A stretch of DNA of 9,313 nucleotides from Thermosulfurimonas sp. (GCA_015487645.1 WFPH01000133.1:1-9313), one strand, 5' to 3'. Shown: positions 1 to 6,442, counted from the first letter of the stretch. Made by a program: numbers and translations. Notes: generated by a model not told the origin, from the sequence alone.

Positions 1-114
1 GAAAACCCCCTCATCGGGTGGGCCCGGGATCTCCGGCCAGACGGGGCCCTGATCCTGGGAATAAACGGAGAGAAGGTTCCGGTGGAGACTGGAGAGATCA
101 TTTACCTTTTTTAA
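1..114 (+). CDS. birA: Biotin-protein ligase, C-terminal end (partial)
   Basis: Frame 1 is open from the window edge to a TAA at 112-114 and gives 37 residues. They contain GWARDLRPDGALIL followed by VPVETGEIIYLF. This fits the small SH3-like C-terminal domain of biotin-[acetyl-CoA carboxylase] ligase, where a 'G-x-a-x-d-i-x-x-d-G-a-L-l' strand pair is followed by 'x-x-G-E-v' at the very end. The full enzyme makes biotinyl-AMP and attaches biotin to the carrier lysine of biotin-dependent carboxylases; the catalytic domain lies outside the window. Its stop overlaps the stop of the minus-strand MNT gene in a shared TTAA, so the two genes meet tail to tail with no spacer. Only the tail is visible, so the identification rests on one short motif. 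Confidence 0.7.
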   Translation, partial: ENPLIGWARDLRPDGALILGINGEKVPVETGEIIYLF

Positions 115-446
115 AAAAGCCTTATCCCCTCCTTTTCCAGCACCTCCACGAAGGGATTCCCTTTTTTACGGGCCTCCCATTCCTCCGGCCGCCAGCCTAT
201 GGGTTCCACCCGGGGAGCGCTCAGCCGAGCCCGGGAAAGGATCTCCATTCTCTCCCGCAAATCCTCCGGCAACTCCTCGGAAATGATCAGGAGATCCACA
301 TCGCTCGCGGCCCCGAAATCCCCCCGGGCAAAGGATCCGAAGAGAATGGCCCGGTAGTTCCGAAATCTCAGGGCCTCAAGATATCGGCGGGCCTCCGCGA
401 AAGCCTTACGGCGTAACTCTTCCCGAAAGGCTCTCCAGCCCTTCAC
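111..446 (-). CDS. MNT-type nucleotidyltransferase (HEPN/MNT antitoxin-like)
   Basis: This small DNA polymerase beta-superfamily nucleotidyltransferase is 111 residues from the chosen start. The signature GSFARG lies near residues 37-42 and SDVDL near 48-52, giving the two metal-binding aspartates; the later 'VEPIGW' strand carries Glu where a third acid usually sits. Such minimal MNT proteins usually pair with a HEPN RNase, and in studied pairs they neutralise it, in some cases by AMPylating it. I chose the GTG at 446 because it overlaps the preceding reading frame's stop in GTGA and has an AGGTGG stretch about 10 nt upstream; GTG at 455 is an in-frame alternative three codons longer. The expected HEPN partner directly upstream is broken, so this copy may be solitary. 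It is the last gene of the pcm operon. Family is firm; present function is inferred. Confidence 0.85.
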   Translation of the reverse strand: MKGWRAFREELRRKAFAEARRYLEALRFRNYRAILFGSFARGDFGAASDVDLLIISEELPEDLRERMEILSRARLSAPRVEPIGWRPEEWEARKKGNPFVEVLEKEGIRLF

Positions 447-578
447 GGCTCGCACTCCACCTCGCGAAGGACAAATTCAAGGATCTTTCTCGCACAATCC
501 AGATGAAACCGGGCATCTTTTTTACGCGGACCTTAGGGTATGACGGGCCTGGCGCAGATAACGTTCAAATTTTTTCAT
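443..578 (-). pseudogene. Truncated, frameshifted HEPN-like remnant
   Basis: Between the LOG-family gene and the MNT gene lies a small degraded coding stretch. ATG at 578 overlaps the upstream stop in ATGA and opens [18 protein letters not shown] before a TAA. A second frame, shifted by one base, then encodes DARFHLDCARKILEFVLREV plus four residues and stops at TGA 445-443, overlapping the MNT start in GTGA. Removing one base between the two parts would give a continuous protein of about 44 residues. The first part resembles the first helix of HEPN-domain proteins ('W-L-x-q-A-x-x-d-L-x-x-A'). A normal HEPN protein is about 100-140 residues, so most of the domain is missing. The two coupled junctions suggest a real gene once filled the slot. 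The HEPN assignment leans on the MNT neighbour; it could instead be an unrelated tiny gene. Confidence 0.45.
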
Positions 579-1045
579 GGCTCCAGGATCCGAAAAAGTC
601 GTTCAACCGCCTCCTCCGGGGTCTCCACATAGGTCACTCCCTCAATGCCGGGCCAGGTCCGAAGGCCCACCACCGGTTTCCACATCTTGAGAGCTAGGGC
701 AATCTCCGAAAGGGTACCGTAACCGCCGGCCACCGCGATCACTCCCTCCACCGAGCGCACCAGAATCACGTTTCTGGCATGTCCCATATCTGTGACTACG
801 GGGATCTGGATATAGGGATTGGCTTCTTCGGCCTTGTTGCCCGGAAGAATGCCCACCGTCAATCCTCCGGCCTCGAAGGCCCCCTTGGCGGCGGCTTCCA
901 TCACCCCTCCAAGACCCCCGCAGTATACGATGGCCCTTCTTTCAGCGAGCAGTCGGCCCACCTCATAGGCCATTTCATAAACTTCTGGATTCGCTATACC
1001 AGTGCCAATGACCGCCACCCGGCGTCTACTATTCCTTAAATCCAT
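575..1045 (-). CDS. TIGR00725/LOG-family Rossmann-fold protein
   Basis: A 156-residue single-domain protein of the SLOG/LOG superfamily (old annotation 'possible lysine decarboxylase'). Visible motifs are AVIGTG at 11-16, [16 protein letters not shown] at 41-56, GILPGN followed by EANPY at 65-78, and GGYGTLSE at 107-114, the GGxGTxxE nucleotide/phosphoribose motif. Relatives such as plant and bacterial LOG hydrolyse the phosphoribosyl bond of cytokinin nucleotides. The TIGR00725 branch has no settled substrate, so only binding or hydrolysis of a nucleotide-like ligand can be proposed. The ATG at 1045 overlaps the end of pcm by 17 nt; GGGGAG lies almost touching this ATG, so a downstream GTG just before AVIGTG is a possible alternative. 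Its stop overlaps the HEPN remnant's ATG. Length is typical for the family. Confidence 0.85.
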   Translation of the reverse strand: MDLRNSRRRVAVIGTGIANPEVYEMAYEVGRLLAERRAIVYCGGLGGVMEAAAKGAFEAGGLTVGILPGNKAEEANPYIQIPVVTDMGHARNVILVRSVEGVIAVAGGYGTLSEIALALKMWKPVVGLRTWPGIEGVTYVETPEEAVERLFRILEP

Positions 1046-1694
1046 ACTCCCCTACCAATTTTACAAATCTTACCGGTTCCAGAGTTTGTCGATAAAACTT
1101 CCCGCCTTTCTTGACTACTTTTACCAGATATTGCGACCATTCATCCCCTACCGGCATGACCAGACGTCCCCCTTCGGCCAGCTGTTCCAGAAGGGGCTCC
1201 GGAACCCTGGGGCCGGCAGCAGTCACGAGAATAGCCTCAAAGGGAGCCGCCTCGGGCCAGCCCTTGGTCCCGTCCCCCAGTTTGAGGATCACATTGGTGT
1301 AGCCCAGGGCTTCTAGGATCTGACGGGCTCTTTCGAGGAGTCCGGGGTGCCTCTCTATGGAATAGACCCACCGGGCAAGTTCCGCCAGGATGGCCGTCTG
1401 GTAGCCCGAACCGGTTCCCACTTCGAGAACTTTCTCCGGGCCCTTGAGTTCCAGGGCCTCGGTCATGAGGGCCACAATGTAAGGCTGAGAGATGGTCTGC
1501 CCCTCACCGATGGGAAGCGGATGATCAGCATAGGCCTGATCCCGCAGGGCTTCCTCCACAAAGAGATGGCGAGGGACCTTTCGCATGGCTGCAAGAACCC
1601 GCTCGTCAGCAACCCCCCGGGCGGCAATCTGTTGAGAGACCATCCGCTCCCGGGCGCGGCGATAGATATCCTTTTCCGGCGAGTAAACTATCAT
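1029..1694 (-). CDS. pcm: Protein-L-isoaspartate O-methyltransferase
   Basis: Repairs aged proteins by methylating isoaspartyl residues with S-adenosylmethionine. The family signature [17 protein letters not shown] is at residues 63-79, the SAM-binding motif [16 protein letters not shown] at 89-104, an acidic strand end IERHP at 113-117, and GDGTKGW at 140-146. Length from the chosen start is 221 residues, normal for PIMT. The frame remains open for ten more codons upstream, but the ATG at 1694 overlaps the lipoprotein stop in ATGA and gives a standard N-terminus, so I prefer it and infer translational coupling. In several proteobacteria pcm lies near surE and nlpD; here it instead follows a BamE-like lipoprotein and precedes a LOG-family gene. 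It is a common housekeeping enzyme, useful in organisms facing heat-driven protein damage. Confidence 0.95.
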   Translation of the reverse strand: MIVYSPEKDIYRRARERMVSQQIAARGVADERVLAAMRKVPRHLFVEEALRDQAYADHPLPIGEGQTISQPYIVALMTEALELKGPEKVLEVGTGSGYQTAILAELARWVYSIERHPGLLERARQILEALGYTNVILKLGDGTKGWPEAAPFEAILVTAAGPRVPEPLLEQLAEGGRLVMPVGDEWSQYLVKVVKKGGKFYRQTLEPVRFVKLVGEYGFKE

Positions 1695-2023
1695 GATCCA
1701 GGTTTGGTTACATAGTAAAGACAATCCACCACTTTATCTCCGGAAAAAGTAATCCTCAGGACCTCTACTTCCTCTCGTCCCAATTTCTCTCCCAGACCGG
1801 GAATCTTTGCCAGAACATCCCTCTTGAGGTCGTAGTATATCCAGACTTCACGCCCGTCCATAAGCCTTTCCACCCTTTGCGGAGGGCCAAGATAATACCG
1901 GACCTCTGCCCGGGTAGTTAGCCCCTTGTGTACCATGCAGGCCTTGGAAGCCAAATTGACCCCCGGCTTAGCCGTGCAGGCCGCTAGCAAAAAAAGCCCC
2001 AAAATCAGCCACCAGATTCGCAT
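1691..2023 (-). CDS. Small BamE/SmpA-like lipoprotein
   Basis: A 110-residue lipoprotein. The N-terminus has one basic residue, a hydrophobic stretch and the lipobox LAAC with the lipidated Cys at 16. The mature part contains [15 protein letters not shown] (34-48) and later DGREVWIYY, which fits the SmpA/OmlA/BamE pattern: 'G-x-T-x-x-e-V-x-x-x-l-G-x-P' followed by 'W-x-Y'. BamE-family proteins support the outer-membrane beta-barrel assembly complex, though many small lipoproteins share this fold without belonging to BAM. Cys29 and Cys101 could form a disulfide. ATG 2023 has AGGAGG five bases upstream. It is the first gene of the operon, with a TATACT -10 element at 2046-2051. A bamD gene lies in another operon in this window, which makes a BAM role plausible but unproven. 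Confidence 0.75.
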   Translation of the reverse strand: MRIWWLILGLFLLAACTAKPGVNLASKACMVHKGLTTRAEVRYYLGPPQRVERLMDGREVWIYYDLKRDVLAKIPGLGEKLGREEVEVLRITFSGDKVVDCLYYVTKPGS

Positions 2024-2045
2024 TTTTCCTCCTGATCTCTTTTAT

Positions 2046-2053
2046 AGTATAAT
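2046..2053. promoter_or_regulatory. Overlapping divergent -10 elements
   Basis: On the minus strand TATACT (2051-2046) lies 22 nt before the lipoprotein ATG, giving a short leader that contains its Shine-Dalgarno sequence. A weak -35 (TTACGC) sits 17 bp upstream of it. On the plus strand a perfect TATAAT occupies 2048-2053, but its -35 position (TTTCCT) is poor and the next plus-strand gene starts 150 nt further on. The minus-strand promoter is the better supported; divergent use of this AT-rich core is a guess. Confidence 0.4.
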
Positions 2054-2079
2054 CGATAAGAGACTTTTGCGTAATTCAA

Positions 2080-2164
2080 TTCTCCTCCCTTTGGGAGGGG
2101 CTAGAGGAGGTAGAAGGCAACGGATCTTTACCCCTTCTGCGCCTCCCCCAGAGGGGGAGGAGAA
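2080..2164. repeat. Palindromic intergenic element (REP/MITE-like)
   Basis: The ends are a perfect 10-bp inverted repeat, TTCTCCTCCC (2080-2089) and GGGAGGAGAA (2155-2164). Each end also folds alone: CCTCCC-TTT-GGGAGG (2084-2098) and CCTCCCCC-AGA-GGGGGAGG (2142-2160). An inner pair AGAAGG (2112-2117) and CCTTCT (2133-2138) continues the symmetry, so the whole can form a cruciform or two hairpins. There is no coding capacity. Thirteen bases, CCTTTGGGAGGGG at 2088-2100, recur exactly at 8073-8085 in another intergenic region, which suggests a dispersed repeat family. No U-tract follows either hairpin, so it is not a plain terminator. Confidence 0.55.
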
Positions 2165-2204
2165 GTTTTGCAAAGCTCTCAATAAAAATACCTAAGGAGG
2201 TTTT

Positions 2205-2600
2205 ATGCGGTGCCCAAAATGTAAGCTCATAACCTTCGAAGGGAATACCATTTGCCCGCGCTGCGGGGAAGACCTGAGCTCCCTAGCCCAAGAATTCGGG
2301 CCCTTTTATCAATTTAACGTGGAAGAAGTCTTCCTCAAGGACACCCTTCTTACCCCCCCTCCTTTTATCGGAGCCCCCGGTCCTCCGGAAGAGATCTCAC
2401 CCGAGGAGAGCGTGGGAGCCGAAATGCCCGAACTGGAGCTACCCGCCCCTCCTTCAGACTCCGAAGCGGAGGAATCCCCTGCACCCTTGGTAGTAGAAGA
2501 GCTCACAGGGGGAATCCCTACCGGGGAATCTTCTTCTGAAGAGGCCCCCAGCGAAGAAGACGTTTTCAAGGAACTGGAAGAAGCCCTCAGAGAGAATTAG
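2205..2600 (+). CDS. Zinc-ribbon protein with acidic disordered tail
   Basis: A 131-residue protein. The first 22 residues form a CxxC-(10)-CxxC zinc ribbon (Cys3, Cys6, Cys17, Cys20). From about residue 45 onward the chain is dominated by Pro, Glu, Ser and Gly with almost no basic residues, which predicts a long, highly acidic, unfolded tail; the last 15 residues (DVFKELEEALREN) may form a helix. I recognise no named family. Such short ribbons are common in proteins that bind nucleic acid or other proteins, but the acidic tail argues against simple DNA binding. TAAGGAGG lies four bases before the ATG, a strong ribosome site. It is the only complete plus-strand gene here, transcribed away from the lipoprotein operon and converging on bamD with a five-base gap. 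Codon use resembles its neighbours. Confidence 0.75.
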   Translation: MRCPKCKLITFEGNTICPRCGEDLSSLAQEFGPFYQFNVEEVFLKDTLLTPPPFIGAPGPPEEISPEESVGAEMPELELPAPPSDSEAEESPAPLVVEELTGGIPTGESSSEEAPSEEDVFKELEEALREN

Positions 2601-2605
2601 AAAGA

Positions 2606-3355
2606 TCAGGGATAGGGCTTTCCCCAGTAATCTTTAAGGCGCCCTTCAGCCAGCGCCCGGGTCTCTTCCAGAGCCTTTTCATAATAGCGCGAGGCGAGAA
2701 GGCGGGCCTTGTGAGCCGGAGTAGTCTCGGGATAATTGTCCAAAAGATAGAGTAAACGGTAATAAGCCGCTCGATATCGACCGGTACGAAAGTAAAATCG
2801 GGCTACGTAAAGCTCGTGTTCGGCCAGCCGTTCCCGGGCCTTGGCTATGCGTCTTTTGGCTTCGTATACATAGGGAGAGTCCGGAAAATTCTCGAGCAAG
2901 CGTCGGTAGGCCTGAATGGCCTTTTTGGTGTTGGTCTGGTCTCGGTCAGGGGAAAGCATCATGCGATAGTAGCAGGTCCCTATCTGAAAAATCACATAAG
3001 GAATAGCCTCATTAGTGGGATGGAGTTTTTCGAACTCTTCATAAAGAACAGCCGCCTCCAGATACTTACCCGCAAAGAACTTACAGTCTGCCAATTTCAG
3101 TTCGGCCCACAGGGCAAAAGGGGAATCCGGATAACGGTCCCGAATCTCCTCGAAATCCTTTTCCGCAAGCTCGTAATATCCCCTTTCAAAATGTCTCTGG
3201 GCCCTTTCCACTAACTCCCGGAGCTTGGCCTCCTGGGGTTGAGGTTTCTTTGTAAACCAGGAAAGGAGCCCGCCTTTCTGCCCCTCTTTCGGTCCACAAG
3301 CCGGAAGCCCGACAAAGATTATCAGCAAGACTATCCAGAAAACGAAGCCTCTCAT
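2606..3355 (-). CDS. bamD: Outer-membrane assembly lipoprotein BamD (YfiO)
   Basis: A 249-residue TPR lipoprotein of the BAM complex, which folds beta-barrel proteins into the outer membrane with BamA. The signal peptide ends in the lipobox LPAC with Cys20. The mature part has tandem TPR helices from about 45 to 230: 'RAQRHFERGYYELAEKDFEE', 'LYEEFEKLHP', then the family-specific stretch SPDRDQT (135-141) with AIQAYRRLLENFPDSPY, and LAEHELYVARFYFRTGRY (177-194). DRDQT and 'LAxHExxVAxFYxxxGxYxAA' are characteristic of BamD rather than of generic TPR proteins. The ATG at 3355 overlaps the trxB stop in ATGA, indicating coupled translation. It is the last gene of the PilZ-radA-trxA-trxB unit. Length is close to the 240-270 usual for the family. 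Confidence 0.9.
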   Translation of the reverse strand: MRGFVFWIVLLIIFVGLPACGPKEGQKGGLLSWFTKKPQPQEAKLRELVERAQRHFERGYYELAEKDFEEIRDRYPDSPFALWAELKLADCKFFAGKYLEAAVLYEEFEKLHPTNEAIPYVIFQIGTCYYRMMLSPDRDQTNTKKAIQAYRRLLENFPDSPYVYEAKRRIAKARERLAEHELYVARFYFRTGRYRAAYYRLLYLLDNYPETTPAHKARLLASRYYEKALEETRALAEGRLKDYWGKPYP

Positions 3356-4284
3356 GTCTTCCGCCTTTCAGCCAGGTAATGCTCCGCCATATAAGCCGCC
3401 GTAGCCCCGTCACCAGCCGCGGTCACAATCTGGCGACAGGCCTTGGCCCGAACATCCCCGGCCGCAAAGACCCCCGGAAGCGAAGTCCGCATCTCAGAAT
3501 CCGTCACGATGAACCCCCCTTCGTCCACCGCCAGGACCCCGTCCAGCCATTCTGTCTGGGGTTTTATCCCGATAAAGATAAAAATCCCACCGACCTGAAG
3601 GACTTCTTCCTCTCCGGTCTTTACATTCTTTATCCGAACTCCTTCAACTTTCTCTTGGCCTAAAATTTCGGTTACCACCGTGTTCCAGAGGAACTCGATC
3701 TTGGGATGATCCAGGGCCCGCTCCTGAAGGATCTTCGTGGCCCGGAGTTGATCTCGCCGGTGGATAAGGTAGATCTTCCGCACAAAGCGTGTGAGAAACA
3801 GGCTTTCCTGGACCGCAGTGTTGCCTCCGCCCACCACCGCAATCACTTCATCCCGGAAAAAAGGACCGTCACAGGTGGCACAATAAGAGACTCCTTTGCC
3901 GGTAAGCTCCGCCTCTCCGGGAACTCCCAGCTTCTTTGGAGAAGCTCCGGTCGCCACAATCACCGTAGGAGCTACCAGGATTCGGCCGCTAGCCAGGTGA
4001 ACAAGTCGTAGCTCACCATCTACCGTAAGGCCCACGGCTTCGTCCAGGATGGGTTCAAGGCCCAGAGTGCGGGCATGAGCGGAGAACTTTTCCATGAGTT
4101 CGGCCCCGGAGATCCCCTCGGGGAATCCGGGATAATTTTCTACCCAATCGGTCACCAGAACCTGCCCGCCGGGGGAGAGCCTCTCCACCAGAACCGTCTT
4201 AAGACGGGCTCTTGCGGCGTAAATGTAGGCCGTAAGTCCAGCCGGCCCTCCCCCGACGATGACCAGATCCAGTTCTCTTTCCAT
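3352..4284 (-). CDS. trxB: Thioredoxin reductase
   Basis: A cytoplasmic flavoenzyme that passes electrons from NAD(P)H through FAD to thioredoxin. Of 310 residues, the N-terminal FAD motif VGGGPAG is at 10-16, the redox-active pair CATC (Cys135, Cys138) sits in GVSYCATCDGPFF, the second nucleotide-binding motif GGGNTA at 152-157, the phosphate-contacting HRRDQLRA at 175-182, and the FAD-binding GVFAAGDV near the C-terminus. The HRR motif favours NADPH as donor. The length is standard for the low-molecular-weight bacterial type. ATG 4284 shares one base with the trxA stop (TAATG), so the partner thioredoxin is translated immediately before it; this pairing strongly supports a dedicated reductase and substrate unit. 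The stop overlaps the bamD start. Confidence 0.96.
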   Translation of the reverse strand: MERELDLVIVGGGPAGLTAYIYAARARLKTVLVERLSPGGQVLVTDWVENYPGFPEGISGAELMEKFSAHARTLGLEPILDEAVGLTVDGELRLVHLASGRILVAPTVIVATGASPKKLGVPGEAELTGKGVSYCATCDGPFFRDEVIAVVGGGNTAVQESLFLTRFVRKIYLIHRRDQLRATKILQERALDHPKIEFLWNTVVTEILGQEKVEGVRIKNVKTGEEEVLQVGGIFIFIGIKPQTEWLDGVLAVDEGGFIVTDSEMRTSLPGVFAAGDVRAKACRQIVTAAGDGATAAYMAEHYLAERRKT

Positions 4285-4610
4285 TAGGCTCCCAGCACCT
4301 TGGAGATAACAGCCTCAATGGTACTTTTAGCCACCGCTCCAGTGATACTCTCCACCGGCTGACCGTTCTTGAAGAAAATCAGCGTGGGAATGGCCCTGAT
4401 ACCGTACTTTCCGGGGGTCACCGGATTCTCATCCACATTGAGCTTGCAAACCTTGAGCTTGCCCTGGTATTCCTCAGCCAGCTCCTCGATCACCGGAGCA
4501 ATGGCCCGGCAAGGGCCACACCACGCGGCCCAAAAATCTACCAGAACCGGAATGTCGGACTGCAGCACTTCTTGCTCGAAGTTCTGATCGGTCACCTGAC
4601 AGACTGCCAT
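4284..4610 (-). CDS. trxA: Thioredoxin
   Basis: A 108-residue single-domain thioredoxin, a general cytoplasmic disulfide reductant. The active site WCGPC is at 30-34 within [16 protein letters not shown], and the cis-proline loop AIPTL is at 73-77 (Pro75). There is no signal peptide, so it acts in the cytoplasm. Two further cysteines, Cys4 and Cys55, lie outside the active site. GGAGG stands 5 nt upstream of the ATG. It precedes trxB with a one-base overlap and follows radA after a 68-nt gap, the only real gap in this operon, where an internal promoter may lie. Thioredoxin also supplies ribonucleotide reductase and methionine sulfoxide reductase; nothing here points to a special client. Confidence 0.96.
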   Translation of the reverse strand: MAVCQVTDQNFEQEVLQSDIPVLVDFWAAWCGPCRAIAPVIEELAEEYQGKLKVCKLNVDENPVTPGKYGIRAIPTLIFFKNGQPVESITGAVAKSTIEAVISKVLGA

Positions 4611-4636
4611 AACGCCCTCCTTTTTTTCTTGATCTG

Positions 4637-4678
4637 AGTTTCCTTAAAACATAATAAACCCCCGGAAACAAGACAACC
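4637..4678 (-). promoter_or_regulatory. Possible internal promoter before trxA
   Basis: Reading the minus strand between radA and trxA, TTGTCT is followed after 17 bases by TATGTT, each matching four of six consensus positions. The trxA ATG lies roughly 40 nt further on. This would allow trxA-trxB-bamD to be made independently of radA. The match is only moderate, and read-through from the PilZ promoter is equally possible. Confidence 0.3.
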
Positions 4679-5989
4679 TCAGAGGTGATCCTGAAGTTCC
4701 TCAATGCGTGTAATCTTTAAAAGATCAAGGTGGCCCTTTGGGGGTCTAGCTGTGGCCGGGACCACCGCCTTCTTGAAGCCCAGCCGGGCAGCTTCCTTGA
4801 GACGGGTCTCAAGCCCTATCACCCCGCGAACCTCCCCCGAAAGCCCCACCTCGCCGCAAAAGACCATGTCCGCGGGAAGGCCCCGGTCCAGGCGGCTTGA
4901 AAGAAGCGCGGCGCAGACCGCAAGATCCGCGGCCGGCTCCCGGATCTTTAGTCCCCCGGCCACATTGAGAAAGACATCCCGATCATAAAAAGAAAGCCCT
5001 AAATGTTTCTCCAGGATGGCAAGGAGCATGGAAAGCCGCCAGGGATCAAAGCCCACGGAGGTCCTCCGCGGGGAGGCGAGATAACTTTTCACCACCAGGG
5101 CCTGGATCTCAACGAGAAGGGGCCGCGTCCCCTCAAGGGCCGGAAAGACCGCTCCTCCACCCCCGGAAAGGAAAAAGCCCGAGGGGTTTTCCACCGGGAT
5201 CAGCCCCCGATCGCTCATCTCAAAGACCCCGATCTCGTCCACGGGACCGAAACGGTTCTTAACCGCCCGCAACACCCGATAAGGCCCGGACCGCTCCCCC
5301 TCAAAGTAAAGCACCACGTCCACTAAGTGTTCAAGGACCCGGGGGCCGGCGAGAGCCCCCTCCTTGGTCACGTGCCCCACGATGAAAACCGATACCTCTC
5401 GCTCCTTGGAAAAACGCAGAAGCCGCGAAGCCGCCTCCCGCACCTGGGAAACCGAACCCGGGGCAGAGGAGAGCTCCGGTAGATAGACGGTCTGAATGGA
5501 GTCCACGATGAGGATCCGCGGGGGTTCATCTTCAAGGGTCGCCAGCACCGCCGAAAGATCGTTTTCCGCACAAACCCGCAGGTCCTCCGGAGCCCCTACC
5601 CTTTCGGCCCGAAGTCGCACCTGGGCCGGGGACTCCTCCCCGGAAAGATAGACTACCGAAAGCCCCCTCTCCCGATACCCCCGGGCCACCTGAAGGAGAA
5701 GGGTGGACTTTCCTATTCCCGGATCGCCACCGATGAGGACCAAAGAGGCCGGGATCAGCCCTCCCCCGAGCACCCGATCAAACTCGCCAAGTCCGGAAAC
5801 ATATCTTTGGGTCTCAACCGCGGAAACCTCATCCAGCCTGAGAAGACGGGCCTTGCGGGTGGCCTTTGAGCTTTTATTCCGGGAAAAATTCTCTGCTTCT
5901 TCCATCAGGGAATCCCAGCTTCCGCAACCTGGACAGCGCCCCAGCCATTTCACCGACCGGTAACCGCATTCCTGACAATAGTAAGCCAT
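4679..5989 (-). CDS. radA: DNA repair ATPase RadA (Sms)
   Basis: A RecA-like ATPase and branch-migration factor that helps RecA process recombination intermediates. An N-terminal zinc finger has Cys5, Cys8, Cys19 and Cys22 in 'YYCQECGYRSVKWLGRCPGC'. Walker A GGDPGIGKST is at 87-96, Walker B ILIVD at 159-163, and the RadA-specific KNRFG motif at 244-248. The C-terminal third is the Lon-like domain (about 280-436), including VAGGLKIREPAADLA and GEVGLSGEVRGV. At 436 residues it is near the usual 450. ATG 5989 begins two bases after the PilZ stop, without a clear ribosome site of its own, suggesting coupling to the upstream gene. In many genomes radA is near disA or unrelated genes; the PilZ neighbour is less usual. 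Confidence 0.96.
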   Translation of the reverse strand: MAYYCQECGYRSVKWLGRCPGCGSWDSLMEEAENFSRNKSSKATRKARLLRLDEVSAVETQRYVSGLGEFDRVLGGGLIPASLVLIGGDPGIGKSTLLLQVARGYRERGLSVVYLSGEESPAQVRLRAERVGAPEDLRVCAENDLSAVLATLEDEPPRILIVDSIQTVYLPELSSAPGSVSQVREAASRLLRFSKEREVSVFIVGHVTKEGALAGPRVLEHLVDVVLYFEGERSGPYRVLRAVKNRFGPVDEIGVFEMSDRGLIPVENPSGFFLSGGGGAVFPALEGTRPLLVEIQALVVKSYLASPRRTSVGFDPWRLSMLLAILEKHLGLSFYDRDVFLNVAGGLKIREPAADLAVCAALLSSRLDRGLPADMVFCGEVGLSGEVRGVIGLETRLKEAARLGFKKAVVPATARPPKGHLDLLKITRIEELQDHL

Positions 5990-5991
5990 CT

Positions 5992-6363
5992 TCAGAACCT
6001 GAGGGTGGCTTCCCCAAGGAGATCCTGGAGTTCCCTTTCGGCCTGGTCAGCATCCGGCAGATTGAAGTAGAGGAGCCTTCGAAGATGGGTGAGACTCTCA
6101 AGGTCGATCATCTTGAGCTTGACCCCGAAGCCTTCCTCTCCGTGACGGACGACCTCCGCCAGAAAGCGGATTTCGGGTGGAGGTTCCATCCCTGAAAGAT
6201 AGAACTTGATCTCCACCTCTTCTCCAATATCCGGGAACTCCTCACAAATAAGATAGGCTCCCCCGTAAGCGATATCCTTGAGGGTGGCCGGAACCTTCCT
6301 TCCTCTTCGGACGAGAATGGCCTCCGCCGGAAAGACTATACGGAAAAAACGTCGACGATCCAC
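5992..6363 (-). CDS. PilZ-domain protein, likely c-di-GMP binding
   Basis: A 123-residue stand-alone PilZ domain. The N-terminal RxxxR motif is present as RRFFR (Arg4, Arg8), and the second ligand motif, normally (D/N)xSxxG, appears as DIAYGG (30-35), with Ala32 in place of the usual Ser. The rest fits the beta-barrel pattern, including IRFLAEVVRHGEEGFGVKL, followed by a C-terminal helical extension from about 85 to 118. Such proteins sense cyclic di-GMP and usually regulate motility, exopolysaccharide or a partner enzyme; no partner is visible. The start is GTG 6363, because the frame is closed two codons upstream by TAG; AGGG sits unusually close to it. It heads the radA-trx-bamD operon, directly after the terminator. 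The missing Ser may weaken but need not abolish ligand binding. Confidence 0.85.
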   Translation of the reverse strand: MDRRRFFRIVFPAEAILVRRGRKVPATLKDIAYGGAYLICEEFPDIGEEVEIKFYLSGMEPPPEIRFLAEVVRHGEEGFGVKLKMIDLESLTHLRRLLYFNLPDADQAERELQDLLGEATLRF

Positions 6364-6390
6364 ACCCTAATCTTTATCCCGGATTCGGAA

Positions 6391-6426
6391 AAAGGAAAGG
6401 GGGAGGTCGCCCTCCCCCTTTCCTTT
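6391..6426 (-). terminator. Intrinsic terminator of the porin operon
   Basis: A perfect 16-bp stem, AAAGGAAAGGGGGAGG on one arm, closes on a four-base loop; on the minus strand the loop is GCGA, a GNRA tetraloop. The minus-strand stem runs into CCTTTTTCC, a short U-tract. It begins 16 nt after the porin stop and ends 27 nt before the PilZ start, so it separates the two minus-strand operons. Confidence 0.85.
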
Positions 6427-6442
6427 GAAGTTCACGCCGGTC

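Noticed and set aside
2024..2204. Riboswitch or structured leader in front of the zinc-ribbon gene
   Set aside because: The folding found there is explained by simple palindromic arms; no conserved aptamer core or expression platform with U-tract was seen.
2309..2569. 86-codon minus-strand frame opposite the zinc-ribbon gene
   Set aside because: A Ser/Gly-rich mirror of the acidic tail; no start signal and no motif.
2601..2636. Possible bidirectional terminator between the zinc-ribbon gene and bamD
   Set aside because: AAAGAT and ATCTTT flank GGG/CCC, but the stem is interrupted and mostly lies inside bamD's coding end; too weak to call.
4474..4704. 76-codon minus-strand frame over the start of trxA
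   Set aside because: It overlaps trxA in another frame, has low-complexity Arg/Gly/Ser content, and no ribosome site or recognisable motif.
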